64,000 nucleotides of DNA from Alkalihalophilus pseudofirmus (lineage in GTDB: Bacteria; Bacillota; Bacilli; Bacillales; Bacillaceae_D). The stretch covers positions 1,902,001 to 1,966,000 of the forward strand of contig NZ_CP117835.1 of assembly GCF_029094545.1 (NCBI RefSeq), given 5' to 3'. The notes under the pieces were generated by a model. That model was given only the letters and a program-made list of their open reading frames with translations, did no database searches and was not told the origin of the DNA. Positions 26,305-35,010 of the stretch are shown here, piece after piece. Each line of letters opens with the position of its first letter. Position 1 is the first letter of the stretch. The position numbers and the translations under genes were made by a program.

Positions 26305-27051
26305 GTGTATCGAACAAAAGAAATGGCACAATTAGTGGGCGTGCACCCTAACACTGTGCGGATTTATGAAGACTGGGGCTATATCTCCCCTGTTCCTAGA
26401 AAAGAAAATGGATATCGAATCTATTCAGAAGTCCACTTGCTGCAAATGAAGATAGCCCGATTATTGTTTACATGTGAAATTGTGCAAGGAGATATGAGAA
26501 ATCGAGCAAGACAAATCGTATATGCTTCAGGTAAAGAAGATTTCCAAGGCGCCCTGCAGTTAACAATCCAATACATCACTCATTTGGAGATGGAGTATCA
26601 CCATGCTGTAAAAGCGGCAGATGTTGTGGAGAAATGGCTGAGGAAAGAGTCCGTACAAGGTAATCAAACGTACTCCAGAAAAGAAGTGGCCAAGCTTTTA
26701 AGTGTCACACCTGAGGCATTACGTAATTGGGAACGGAACGGTCTAATTTCAGTCCCGCGGCTTGAGAATGGATTCAGAGTTTATGGTGAAAAGGAAGTGG
26801 AACAGCTGCGTGTGATTCGCAGTTTGAGACAAGCTCATTATTCTCTCAATGCGATTTTAAGGCTGTTTAGTACAATTAAGCCTCCAGGTTCTGCAGTAAT
26901 TGAGATCCTTGATACACCATCAGAAAGCGAAGATATCGTTTCTGTGACAGATCAATTAATCACCTCTTTAACACTGGCTATTACATATGCTGATGATGCC
27001 AAAAAAATATTAGTTGGTTATCTAAAAATGAATAAGACGACTGCAAAATGA
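26305..27051 (+). CDS. Transcription regulator with two MerR-type helix-turn-helix domains
   Basis: 248 residues from GTG 26305 with AGGTGG just upstream; 20 bases after the helD stop, so probably cotranscribed. Two separate MerR-like DNA-binding domains are visible: residues about 3-50 (AQLVGVHPNTVRIYEDWGY, GYRIYSEVHLLQMK) and about 119-185 (YSRKEVAKLLSVTPEALRNW, GFRVYGEKEVEQLRV). A helical linker joins them, and only a short C-terminal tail remains, with no obvious ligand domain. MerR proteins normally have one such domain per chain and dimerise; here one chain may span both half-sites. Confidence 0.75.
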   Translation: MYRTKEMAQLVGVHPNTVRIYEDWGYISPVPRKENGYRIYSEVHLLQMKIARLLFTCEIVQGDMRNRARQIVYASGKEDFQGALQLTIQYITHLEMEYHHAVKAADVVEKWLRKESVQGNQTYSRKEVAKLLSVTPEALRNWERNGLISVPRLENGFRVYGEKEVEQLRVIRSLRQAHYSLNAILRLFSTIKPPGSAVIEILDTPSESEDIVSVTDQLITSLTLAITYADDAKKILVGYLKMNKTTAK

Positions 27052-27081
27052 CTTAAATTGAGTAACAAATTAGGCATTTTA

Positions 27082-27109
27082 CACATGTTTTAAACGACAG
27101 CATACATTA
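27082..27109 (+). promoter_or_regulatory. Candidate mother-cell sporulation promoter (SigE/SigK type)
   Basis: CATACATTA at 27101-27109 fits both the SigE -10 (CATACANT) and SigK -10 (CATANNNTA) patterns. CACA at 27082-27085 is a possible SigK -35 element at 15 bases. The spacing to the ribosome binding site at 27126 is suitable for transcription of the next gene. Confidence 0.4.
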
Positions 27110-27142
27110 ATTGAAACGAATAAAAGAGGAGTGAATGTTATC

Positions 27143-28510
27143 TTGAGAAATGGATATTTTAGGCAAGCTGGTCCTTCTTTTACTTCACAGCCACACCATT
27201 ATTCCTATCATCCTTCTTATACATTTCAACCTAACTACACACCTTTATCACAGAATTATGCTTACCAAACCTCTCCTTATGTACCTAATCAAATAAACCA
27301 AACTAGTGTGCCAAACTTACCATTATCGCGAAATCAAACGGACCAAACCTCTTTTAATGTACCTCATCCCGGTCCTCATCAAAATTGGATTTATCAACCA
27401 AGTGATACGTACTTTTTCTTGGGAGACCATAACGCGAGCTACTACATTTTTCCGTATGAAGCTGATCCCACTACCGAAATTGTCATCAGAGGGCGATATC
27501 CCTATGCACGCTATTTCACCTTTAATGTAGCAAATATTCCAACTCATCGTTTAGTTGATGCCATAGTTGGTAAGGATTTAATTCCTGATCCAGGCAGTAC
27601 GAACCCCTTTTTGCCTGGTGCGAATTGGGATGCAACAAACCGTAACTATACGTTGAAAATCCGTTTTACTGAACCTCCTGAGGGATCAACTCTTTTTGTT
27701 CCTGATGCGGGTAATAATGTTATTTATGCTGGGTCTCTTGAAAGTGGTGCACCAAATAGAACCGGGTTTATTATATTAAGAATTTACGTTCCGAGTATAG
27801 GCTATGATAAAACAGGAGGTGTCGATCTTCCTTTTATCACTTATGCACAAAATAGCAGTCTCCCCTCTGTTGCATTTCAAACCACAACTCAGCAGCATCA
27901 GCTGGATTTTTATGACTTTATGAATCTAAATGAAGTTGCTAATATGATTACAAGAAATAACATAGAGATCGACTTTAGAGAGAACGTCGATTTAACATGG
28001 AAGCGTTTTGGACCAGAATTTCTTCAGCCTGAAGGAAATACCATCTATACCATTTCCAACCTAATTGACAGGGGCCCTAATAAGTTGTTATATATTCGCT
28101 GGAAAGCTCCTACGTTCCCGGATACGTATCATAATTTCGGGATCACAGGCAATGAAGATATGCAATATTGGAGCATGAATTTTGTCACACCAGTTGGTAT
28201 GTTGGGACTATATACTATTTCAGATTATCAGACAATTATTGATCATGAAGGGTATGTAAATCTAGTGATAAGCTTTGGAGCCCCACGTCCATCATCTGTC
28301 ACCTCCGAGAATGGTTATACTTGGATTGACGCTAGCCAGCTTCCATTAGTCCCTCTTTTCCTTATTTACAGAAATAATCAAATATCTGAAGACTTCATTC
28401 AATATACAGCGGCCGATATTCCTCCGGGCGAAATCGTGACACCTCAAGACATGGGAGAATACTATCAATCTGGTATATACTTAGATCCTATGGATTTTGA
28501 GCAGATATAA
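27143..28510 (+). CDS. Large unrecognised protein with Tyr/Pro/Gln/Asn-rich N-terminus
   Basis: 455 residues from TTG 27143; GAGGAG at 27126-27131 rules out the GTG at 27131, which overlaps it. Residues 1-90 are low-complexity (Y, P, Q, N, S), as in many spore-coat proteins. Residues about 95-230 hold motifs such as RGRYPYARYFTFNVANIP, PDPGSTNPFLPGANWDATN and GGVDLPFITY; the C-terminal half has QYWSMNFVTPVGM. I cannot name the family; the pattern recalls DUF1214-like beta-rich proteins. No signal peptide. The sporulation-like promoter supports a coat role, but this is inference. Confidence 0.6.
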   Translation: MRNGYFRQAGPSFTSQPHHYSYHPSYTFQPNYTPLSQNYAYQTSPYVPNQINQTSVPNLPLSRNQTDQTSFNVPHPGPHQNWIYQPSDTYFFLGDHNASYYIFPYEADPTTEIVIRGRYPYARYFTFNVANIPTHRLVDAIVGKDLIPDPGSTNPFLPGANWDATNRNYTLKIRFTEPPEGSTLFVPDAGNNVIYAGSLESGAPNRTGFIILRIYVPSIGYDKTGGVDLPFITYAQNSSLPSVAFQTTTQQHQLDFYDFMNLNEVANMITRNNIEIDFRENVDLTWKRFGPEFLQPEGNTIYTISNLIDRGPNKLLYIRWKAPTFPDTYHNFGITGNEDMQYWSMNFVTPVGMLGLYTISDYQTIIDHEGYVNLVISFGAPRPSSVTSENGYTWIDASQLPLVPLFLIYRNNQISEDFIQYTAADIPPGEIVTPQDMGEYYQSGIYLDPMDFEQI

Positions 28511-28514
28511 TAAA

Positions 28515-28541
28515 GAGTGTTGGCATAGCTTGCCAACACTC
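28515..28541 (+). terminator. Hairpin after the 27143-28510 gene
   Basis: A perfect 11-bp stem GAGTGTTGGCA/TGCCAACACTC closes on TAGCT; the T-run behind it is weak (ATTT). A near copy of the same hairpin occurs at 36928-36957, on the other side of the sugar operon. Confidence 0.7.
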
Positions 28542-28572
28542 ATTTAGCATTTCTCCACCTAGTCTATAAGAA

Positions 28573-28602
28573 AAGGCAGACTGTAATAGCGCAGTCTGCC
28601 TT
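28573..28602 (-). terminator. Intrinsic terminator of the sugar operon
   Basis: An 11-bp stem AAGGCAGACTG/CAGTCTGCCTT with an 8-base loop; on the minus strand it runs into TTTTCTTAT. It lies just after the stop at 28619. Confidence 0.88.
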
Positions 28603-28618
28603 CTCGTGCATTTATTAG

Positions 28619-29587
28619 TTATACCCACCACATGTTCCCTGGTTGTTCACGGATTAATACTGACTGCAAATTTCTAACGGCTGTTGCGAAGCCTTCGTTG
28701 ATCGACATAATTGGGTCTTCATGTTCAATACTGACCACATAATCATAACCATATGTTCGTAATGCGCTGATAATATTGGACCATTCATGAATGCTATGAC
28801 CTAAGCCGACCGAGCGGAAGTTCCATGCCCTCGTTTGAATTTCACCGTATGGCTGCATGTCCGTTAGACCATACATATTTACATTATCTTGATCAATATA
28901 AGTATCCTTTGCATGGAAATGATGAATAGCATTTTTCTTTCCGAGAATTTTAATGGCCGCTACTGGATCAATACCTTGCCACCAAAGGTGACTTGGGTCT
29001 AGGTTTGCTCCAATGGCATCACACGTTTCTTCTCTTAACTTCAGCATCGTGTGAGGGGAATGAACTAAAAATCCTCCATGTAATTCTAGACCAATTTTTA
29101 CTGAGTGCTCTTCTGCAAACTGGCCAACTTCTTTCCAATAAGGGATTAACTTCTCTTCCCACTGCCATTTTAAGATGTCACTATAATCATTTGGCCAAGG
29201 GGCAATCGGCCAGTTTGGGTATGTGGCATTCTCACTATCTCCTGGTGTTCCAGAAAAACAATTAACAACAGGGACATGTAGGAGTTCTGCTAATTGAATG
29301 GTTTTTATAAGTGTCTCATGGCTCTCTTTGGCAAATGATTTATTAGGTGTTAATGGGTTGCCGTGAGCACTGAGCGCACTGATCATTAATCCTCTTGATT
29401 CAATCGCTTGCATGTATTTTTTTCGTTCCTGTTCTGAATCAAGCAGAACATCTAGTGGACAATGATTGTTGCCAGGATAACCGCCTGTTCCGATCTCAAT
29501 AGCATCCAGACCTGCTTCTTTTACGTAATCTAGCATGTCTTCAAAAGACTTTTCAGCAAATAAAACAGTAAAAACTCCTAATTTCAC
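28619..29587 (-). CDS. Sugar phosphate isomerase/epimerase family TIM-barrel protein
   Basis: 322 residues, AP-endonuclease-2-like barrel. N-terminal KLGVFTVLFAEKSFEDMLDYV and metal-site residues are visible: Glu in IGLELHGGF, Asp/His in NLDPSHLWWQG, His in IHHFHAKD and Glu in VSIEHEDP. The long insertion around residue 135 (AT-rich WPIAPWPNDYSD) is typical of members found with Gfo/Idh dehydrogenases. Last gene of the operon, 15 bases after a dehydrogenase. Likely role: isomerising or epimerising the keto product of the neighbouring dehydrogenases. Confidence 0.85.
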   Translation of the reverse strand: MKLGVFTVLFAEKSFEDMLDYVKEAGLDAIEIGTGGYPGNNHCPLDVLLDSEQERKKYMQAIESRGLMISALSAHGNPLTPNKSFAKESHETLIKTIQLAELLHVPVVNCFSGTPGDSENATYPNWPIAPWPNDYSDILKWQWEEKLIPYWKEVGQFAEEHSVKIGLELHGGFLVHSPHTMLKLREETCDAIGANLDPSHLWWQGIDPVAAIKILGKKNAIHHFHAKDTYIDQDNVNMYGLTDMQPYGEIQTRAWNFRSVGLGHSIHEWSNIISALRTYGYDYVVSIEHEDPIMSINEGFATAVRNLQSVLIREQPGNMWWV

Positions 29588-29602
29588 TTTTCCAACCTCC
29601 CT

Positions 29603-30628
29603 CTAAAGTTGTACAATCGTTTTTGTTTTCTTTGATTCTAGTGCTGCTAATATCACTTTTAAAGATTTATAGCCTTCTTCACCAGGTACAGGTGGTGACG
29701 TGTTATTTTTTATAGCATCAACAAATTGATCGATTACATGGGTTGTTGTTTGACCGCCCGCTTCATTAGATTGAATTTTTGCTAATTCATAATTGACGGT
29801 TTCCCCATTTTGATATTGCAGAATCAGCGAGTAGTTCGGATCATCTTCAAGTCGGATAATCCCTTTTTCTCCATAAATCACGGTTGAATTATCAGCTACA
29901 GGTGAATACGCCCAGCTGGCCGTTAAGGTTCCGATGATTCCACCTTCCATTTTTAAAATACAAACCGCATTATCATCAACTGTCGTATCTTCCTTTGCGT
30001 TGGTCTCTACCATTGCCCCTACTTCGAGAACTTCTTTTCCGAGAATATAACGGATTAAATCAGATTTATGAACACCTAAATCACCCATTGCCCCAATAAA
30101 GGCCTCATCCTTCCTAAAGAACCAGCTTCCCTTTCCATCAATACTCCAACCCTCAGGCCCTCCATGTCCGAATGTTGTCCGGAAACTATACACCTTACCG
30201 ATTTCTCCTGCTTCAATTAACTTTTTTGCCCTTTGGTGCGAAGCCACGAAACGCTGATTGTGGGCAATCATTAATTTCTTACCATTTTCCTCTGCAGCCA
30301 GAATCATCGCTTCTGCTTCTTCTTTAGACGTAGCCATAGGCTTTTCACATAATACATGCTTGCCGCTGTTTAAAGAGGCTATGGTCACCTCGGCATGTAG
30401 ATAATTGGGTAAACAAACACTGATTGCATCCAAGTCTTCGTTTGTCAGTAACTCTTTATAATCAAAATAGGCTTTAGCTTTGTACTCGTTTGCGACCTCG
30501 TAAGCTCGCTGTTCATTGATGTCACAGACTGCTGCAATTTCCACCTGGTTGTTTGCCTCGTATTCAATCAGATGACGTTTTTGTGCAATACTACCGCAAC
30601 CAATAATTCCTACTTTTAATTTCCCCAT
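29603..30628 (-). CDS. Gfo/Idh/MocA family oxidoreductase (second copy)
   Basis: 341 residues from ATG 30628, which has GGGAGG 6 bases upstream; the frame extending to 30700 overlaps the preceding gene and has no site. NAD(P)-binding VGIIGCGSIAQKRHL, the HVLCEKPMA motif with the conserved catalytic Lys, and MGDLGVHKSDLIRY carrying the His of the active site. C-terminal alpha/beta sheet domain from about 125. Oxidises or reduces a sugar-type hydroxyl. Follows a divergent paralogue by 23 bases. Confidence 0.9.
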   Translation of the reverse strand: MGKLKVGIIGCGSIAQKRHLIEYEANNQVEIAAVCDINEQRAYEVANEYKAKAYFDYKELLTNEDLDAISVCLPNYLHAEVTIASLNSGKHVLCEKPMATSKEEAEAMILAAEENGKKLMIAHNQRFVASHQRAKKLIEAGEIGKVYSFRTTFGHGGPEGWSIDGKGSWFFRKDEAFIGAMGDLGVHKSDLIRYILGKEVLEVGAMVETNAKEDTTVDDNAVCILKMEGGIIGTLTASWAYSPVADNSTVIYGEKGIIRLEDDPNYSLILQYQNGETVNYELAKIQSNEAGGQTTTHVIDQFVDAIKNNTSPPVPGEEGYKSLKVILAALESKKTKTIVQL

Positions 30629-30651
30629 TACTATTCCTCCCACGAACGAAT

Positions 30652-31746
30652 TTATTTGATTAAGAAATCTTTCTGTGGTACTAATGTTGGCTTTTGACAT
30701 GTACTTTCTAGAAAGTAGTGACTATTTGTTTCTGATGCCATAAGCAATCCATGCATGATTTCAAGTACATGTAAGGCAAGTTCACCATTCGCTCGATGCT
30801 CATCATTCTTTCTAATGGCCAGCGCCATATTGCCGACTCCAATTCCTCTACTATTCTCGGTAAATTGAAATAAGATCGGGATCTCTTCCCACGTGTTCGC
30901 CCCAGGCCGCTTTAATAGAATTGGTCCACCAAATGTATTAGGATCAGGGACACTTAGCGTTCCTTCCGTACCATGAATCTCCATCCTTGGCACCTGAGAT
31001 CCCCAAACATCGAAGCTGGTAATTAAAGTTGCAACGGTACCTTCTTTGAAATCGAGTACTCCAGAAATATGAGTTGGAGTATGTACTTGTATCTTTTTAC
31101 CATATAAAGGTTTACTTTTAATCGTTCTCTCACTAACTGAGATACTTGCTGACGCTGTTACACGCTTAACTGGACCTAGTAAATAAATTAACGTTGTTAA
31201 ATAATAAGGCCCCATATCAAATAATGGCCCTCCGCCTTCTTGATAGAAAAAGTTTGGATTCGGGTGCCATGCTTCCGGACCATGCCCCATCATAAATGCA
31301 TTGGCGGCAACCGGCCTCCCTATCCACCCGTCATCTATCAATTTCCGGCACATTTGAATGCCTCCACCAAGAAAGGTGTCAGGAGCAGAGCCAACCAGCA
31401 AGCCCTTTTCTTTTGCTAATTCTAGTATTCTTTTCCCGTCCTCCACTTTTATAGCGATAGGTTTTTCTACGTATACGTGTTTTCCGGCATGAAGTGCTTC
31501 TAAACACAAGGAAACATGGGCAGCTGGAGGGGTTAAATTGATTATTAATTCAATATCTTTGCTGTCTAGCATTTCTTGTACAGTGTAAACATGTTCAACT
31601 TGATGTTTAGCTGCAGCCTGATGTGCTTTTTCTAGGTCTAGATCCGCACAGGCAGCTACCTCTAGAACATCTAGCTCTTTGCAATTAGTGAAATAGATGT
31701 CACTAATATTTCCACAACCGACTATACCAACCTTTACTTTATCCAC
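30652..31746 (-). CDS. Gfo/Idh/MocA family oxidoreductase (first copy)
   Basis: 364 residues, GTG start with AAAGGAG about 8 bases upstream. Rossmann motif VGIVGCGNISDIY, HVYVEKPIA with catalytic Lys, and a GGPLFDMGPYYLTTLIYLLG segment replacing the more usual D-x-G-x-H motif; the His seen in many dehydrogenases is a Tyr here, so it may differ in chemistry from its partner. C-terminal domain with GTEGTLSVPDPNTFGGP. In the same operon as the transporter and the TIM-barrel proteins. Confidence 0.9.
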   Translation of the reverse strand: MDKVKVGIVGCGNISDIYFTNCKELDVLEVAACADLDLEKAHQAAAKHQVEHVYTVQEMLDSKDIELIINLTPPAAHVSLCLEALHAGKHVYVEKPIAIKVEDGKRILELAKEKGLLVGSAPDTFLGGGIQMCRKLIDDGWIGRPVAANAFMMGHGPEAWHPNPNFFYQEGGGPLFDMGPYYLTTLIYLLGPVKRVTASASISVSERTIKSKPLYGKKIQVHTPTHISGVLDFKEGTVATLITSFDVWGSQVPRMEIHGTEGTLSVPDPNTFGGPILLKRPGANTWEEIPILFQFTENSRGIGVGNMALAIRKNDEHRANGELALHVLEIMHGLLMASETNSHYFLESTCQKPTLVPQKDFLIK

Positions 31747-31776
31747 TCTTTTTAACTCCTTTTTTATAAGTAACCG

Positions 31777-32607
31777 TTATCCTTTCACAGCTCCTCCAGT
31801 AAGTCCCTTTACTACACGTTCTTGTGCTAGGATGAATAAAAGCAGTACTGGTAAACTTGCAAGTGTCAATGCAGCCATTAACCCTGGTACATTGATCATG
31901 AATTCCCCATAGAAATTTTGCAGCCCTAAAGGCAATGTCATATTACTTGGGCTTGTAATGAGGATTAAAGCAAAGATAAATTCCGTCCATAGAAAGACAA
32001 AGTTGTAGATGACAATCGTAGAAATGGCCGGGACGATATTTGGAAAGATGACCTTCCAAAAGATTTTCCAATGATTCGCACCATCTAATTGCGCTGCCTC
32101 TTCTAGTTCCTTAGGAATCTCTTGCATAAATTGCGTTAAGATAAAAATCGAAATGGGCAAACTGAATGCAACATACGGACCAAGTAAGGCTAGTAACGTA
32201 TCATAGACGCCCATCCCTTGAGTCAATACAAAAATTGGAATTAATGTTGCGTGAATTGGCAGCATCATTCCTGCAACAAAGAGGAGAAATAATGGCCGAT
32301 TCAAGCGAAATTTCATTCGACTTAAAGGGTAGCTTGCTAGAGAAGCAATCATAACGGTAATGACAACTGCTGATGTTGTGATAATCATACTGTTTAGAAA
32401 GTAATTCGATAATCCCATATCAAAAACAGAAAAGTAATGTTCGATGGTAAATAACTCGGGAAAAATTGAGTACGGATTGACGAAAAACTCACTCATGCTT
32501 TTAAAGGATGTTCCAATCATGTACATGAACGGATAAAACGTAAAGATTAGCAGCGAAATGGCTAAGACATACAATAGAATTCTCTTTATTAGCTGTAATG
32601 GTTTCAT
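31777..32607 (-). CDS. Carbohydrate ABC transporter permease (MalG type)
   Basis: 276 residues with six membrane helices. The MalG/LacG family marks are PFMYMIGTSFKSMSEF near the N-terminus and the EAA loop ELEEAAQLDGANHWKIFWKVIFP. The gene overlaps the partner permease by 4 bases. With the MalF-type partner and the binding lipoprotein it imports a sugar, glycoside or short oligosaccharide. No ATPase gene is in the operon, so a shared MsmX-like ATPase encoded elsewhere is probable. Confidence 0.92.
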   Translation of the reverse strand: MKPLQLIKRILLYVLAISLLIFTFYPFMYMIGTSFKSMSEFFVNPYSIFPELFTIEHYFSVFDMGLSNYFLNSMIITTSAVVITVMIASLASYPLSRMKFRLNRPLFLLFVAGMMLPIHATLIPIFVLTQGMGVYDTLLALLGPYVAFSLPISIFILTQFMQEIPKELEEAAQLDGANHWKIFWKVIFPNIVPAISTIVIYNFVFLWTEFIFALILITSPSNMTLPLGLQNFYGEFMINVPGLMAALTLASLPVLLLFILAQERVVKGLTGGAVKG

Positions 32608-33539
32608 GAAAATAACCCCCGCTTCTTTCGCTGGTATTCAATAACCTGAATTATGATGACGCAGGCAAATGCAATTAAAAACATGACTGCAGCAATTGTA
32701 CTTGCATAACCCATACTAAAATTAATGAAACCTTGTTTATACATATAGGTTCCTAGTATCTCAGTCGCTCCTCCTGGGCCTCCACCAGTCATAATGTAGA
32801 AAATATCAAAGGCCTTGAGTGATCCAACTATGGCTAGTATGGAAGAAGTAACAAATGTTGGAATTAGAGCTGGCAATGTCACATAAAAAAACTTTTGTAA
32901 TTCATTTGCCCCATCTATACTTGCTGCTTCATACAATTCATCAGGAATTCCTACCATTGCAGCCTTAAAGAGAATCATATAAAAAGGAGAGAACTGCCAA
33001 ATAACGACGATTAAAATTGCGATCATTGCGGTATTTTTATCAGCTAACCATGGTATTGCATTGAAACCAAACAATTGAACAATTTGATTAACTGGGCCAT
33101 TGATTGGGTCATACATGAATATCCATAATAAGCCAATTGCCACCGTTGACATTAAGTAAGGTAAAAAGAAAATGACATTCAAAAACTTCTTCCCCATAAT
33201 TGGGCTAAAAAGAACCAATGCCATAATTAATCCAAGCGGGATTTGAACAAAGACTGACACTAGTACTAGCAGCATGTTATTCTGTAGTGCTTGCCAAAAA
33301 GTAGAATCAGAGAATAAGGTAAAATAATTTTCAAGGCCTATAAAAGTCTTCTGTGCTTGAACGCCGTTCCAGTTATACATACTGTAGTTAAACGTAGCTA
33401 TAATGGGGTATAGAATAAAAATCGAATAAACTAAAAGTGCTGGCAAAACAAACAGAAGAATCGTTTTTCCTTTTTTCCGTTTATTCTTCTTTTGCTCTGG
33501 ACTAATCATAATGACATCGGTATCAACAGCCGTCTTCAT
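32604..33539 (-). CDS. Carbohydrate ABC transporter permease (MalF type)
   Basis: 311 residues from ATG 33539, with AAGGGAGGG about 7 bases upstream; the frame to 33599 is an artefact of open sequence. After a basic N-terminal stretch (KKNKRKKGK), LPALLVYSIFILYPIIATF starts the first helix. The EAA loop ELYEAASIDGANELQKFFYVTLPAL is present. Typical lactose/MalF-type permease acting with the 31777-32607 product. Confidence 0.92.
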   Translation of the reverse strand: MKTAVDTDVIMISPEQKKNKRKKGKTILLFVLPALLVYSIFILYPIIATFNYSMYNWNGVQAQKTFIGLENYFTLFSDSTFWQALQNNMLLVLVSVFVQIPLGLIMALVLFSPIMGKKFLNVIFFLPYLMSTVAIGLLWIFMYDPINGPVNQIVQLFGFNAIPWLADKNTAMIAILIVVIWQFSPFYMILFKAAMVGIPDELYEAASIDGANELQKFFYVTLPALIPTFVTSSILAIVGSLKAFDIFYIMTGGGPGGATEILGTYMYKQGFINFSMGYASTIAAVMFLIAFACVIIIQVIEYQRKKRGLFS

Positions 33540-33605
33540 ATCGTTCCCTCCCTTATACATGTAGAGGAGGAGCGTGAGCGGCTGCCCCTCCCTATTCATG
33601 TTGTT

Positions 33606-34916
33606 TTAATCTAATGTTTCTTTAGCTTTCTGTTCCATAAGGTCTGCTGCTTCTTGTGGTGTCATTGTTTTACCAAATAACTCTTGCGTAGTATCTTTAT
33701 GAAGCTCAGCAAGAACTGGAGGGAGAGTCTGATCATATGGCATATGAATATCATTTGCTTCTACTGCCATTTCAGCAAATTGTTGAACAAAAACATCGTC
33801 TGTTGGAACGTCTATAAGCGCAGATAAACTTCCAGTACGATTGACATAATCTTCTGCTGTCTCGAGTGTCGTTAATTCTTTCATTAACTCAATGGCCAAC
33901 TCAGGGTGTTCTGTTCCTGAATAAGCAGACCAAACTGGACTTGTTGCTCCACCAACATTTGATGGATCACCTTCTCCATCAGGTAGAGTTGGGAATGGGA
34001 ACATACCTAGCTTCTCTTCAAATTCAGGAGCTTCTGAACGGACATTAACGACAAGAGTGTTCGTCATAAGCATCATTGCTGATTGACCTGAATACAATAA
34101 TTGTCTGCCTTGACCAGCATCATAAGGAACGCCGTTAAAGCCTGGGTTAAAGGCATTACGGTCAACGAGCTCTTGAATGTATTCCCCAGCCCTTACGTAG
34201 TTAGCATCATCAAATCCCTTACCGTCTCTATTAAAAGCACTTTGGAATAATTCCTCACTGCCCAAGCGATCAGCAAAGTACATTAAATAATAAGCACCAG
34301 GCCATTTTGTCTGATTCGTTAATGTAATAGGGATTACATCATTTTCATCCAATTCGTCAATTATGGCTAGTAACTCATCATACGTTTCTGGCTCTTCTAA
34401 GCCATGCGTTTCAAAGATTTCCTTGTTATAGAAGAAAAGTGTTTGGCTGAGTCCTAAAGGGAGCCCATATACTTTCTCGTCAAATGTTGTATTGTTTAGT
34501 GCCATTTCTAAAAAATGATCAAAATCAATATCTTCATTTGTTAGGTCCAACACCTGCCCGGCATCAGCAAACTCCTTCAGCCATCCGCCACCCCAAGAAG
34601 TAAATACATCAGGGGGATTCCCACCTGACATCGCTACTACCATCCGCTGCTTATAATCATCATTTGGAATTCGAAGCATGTTTACTTCAACGCCTGGATT
34701 TTTTTCCTCAAAACGCTCTATAGCATCTTGATACACTGCCTCTTTTTCTCCACTATCAATTTGCCAAAAGTCTAAAACGATTGTATCTCCAGTACTAGTT
34801 GCCTCATTAGAATTACCATCAGCTTCAGAAGAAGTTTCTTGATTTCCTCCGCCACATGCCGTAACAAAAAGAGAAAGAATTAGCGCGAATAGCATGACAG
34901 ACCATTTTTTTCTCAT
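33606..34916 (-). CDS. Extracellular sugar-binding lipoprotein (SBP family 1)
   Basis: 436 residues. Lipoprotein signal peptide with lipobox FVTAC at about residue 21, then a Gly/Ser/Glu-rich linker. SBP_bac_1 features include FEEKNPGVEVNMLRIPNDDYKQRM and GGNPPDVFTSWGGGW. It captures the sugar for the two permeases. It has its own operator, a perfect palindrome at 34991-35006, so the transporter part of the operon can be transcribed separately from lacI and the first isomerase gene. Confidence 0.93.
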   Translation of the reverse strand: MRKKWSVMLFALILSLFVTACGGGNQETSSEADGNSNEATSTGDTIVLDFWQIDSGEKEAVYQDAIERFEEKNPGVEVNMLRIPNDDYKQRMVVAMSGGNPPDVFTSWGGGWLKEFADAGQVLDLTNEDIDFDHFLEMALNNTTFDEKVYGLPLGLSQTLFFYNKEIFETHGLEEPETYDELLAIIDELDENDVIPITLTNQTKWPGAYYLMYFADRLGSEELFQSAFNRDGKGFDDANYVRAGEYIQELVDRNAFNPGFNGVPYDAGQGRQLLYSGQSAMMLMTNTLVVNVRSEAPEFEEKLGMFPFPTLPDGEGDPSNVGGATSPVWSAYSGTEHPELAIELMKELTTLETAEDYVNRTGSLSALIDVPTDDVFVQQFAEMAVEANDIHMPYDQTLPPVLAELHKDTTQELFGKTMTPQEAADLMEQKAKETLD

Positions 34917-34990
34917 TTAAATGTCCCCTTTGACTTTTTTGTAATCCCTCGCATAAACCTAGCAGAGTTCCCAATAATAGAGTTAAGGCA

Positions 34991-35006
34991 ATGTAACCGG
35001 TTACAT
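34991..35006. promoter_or_regulatory. LacI-type operator (cre-like) ahead of the sugar-binding protein gene
   Basis: The perfect 16-bp palindrome ATGTAACCGGTTACAT is identical to the one in front of the lacI-type gene at 36855-36870. Its inner 14 bases also fit the CcpA cre pattern TGWNANCGNTNWCA, so either the local regulator or CcpA, or both, may bind. Confidence 0.85.
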
Positions 35007-35010
35007 TTAT

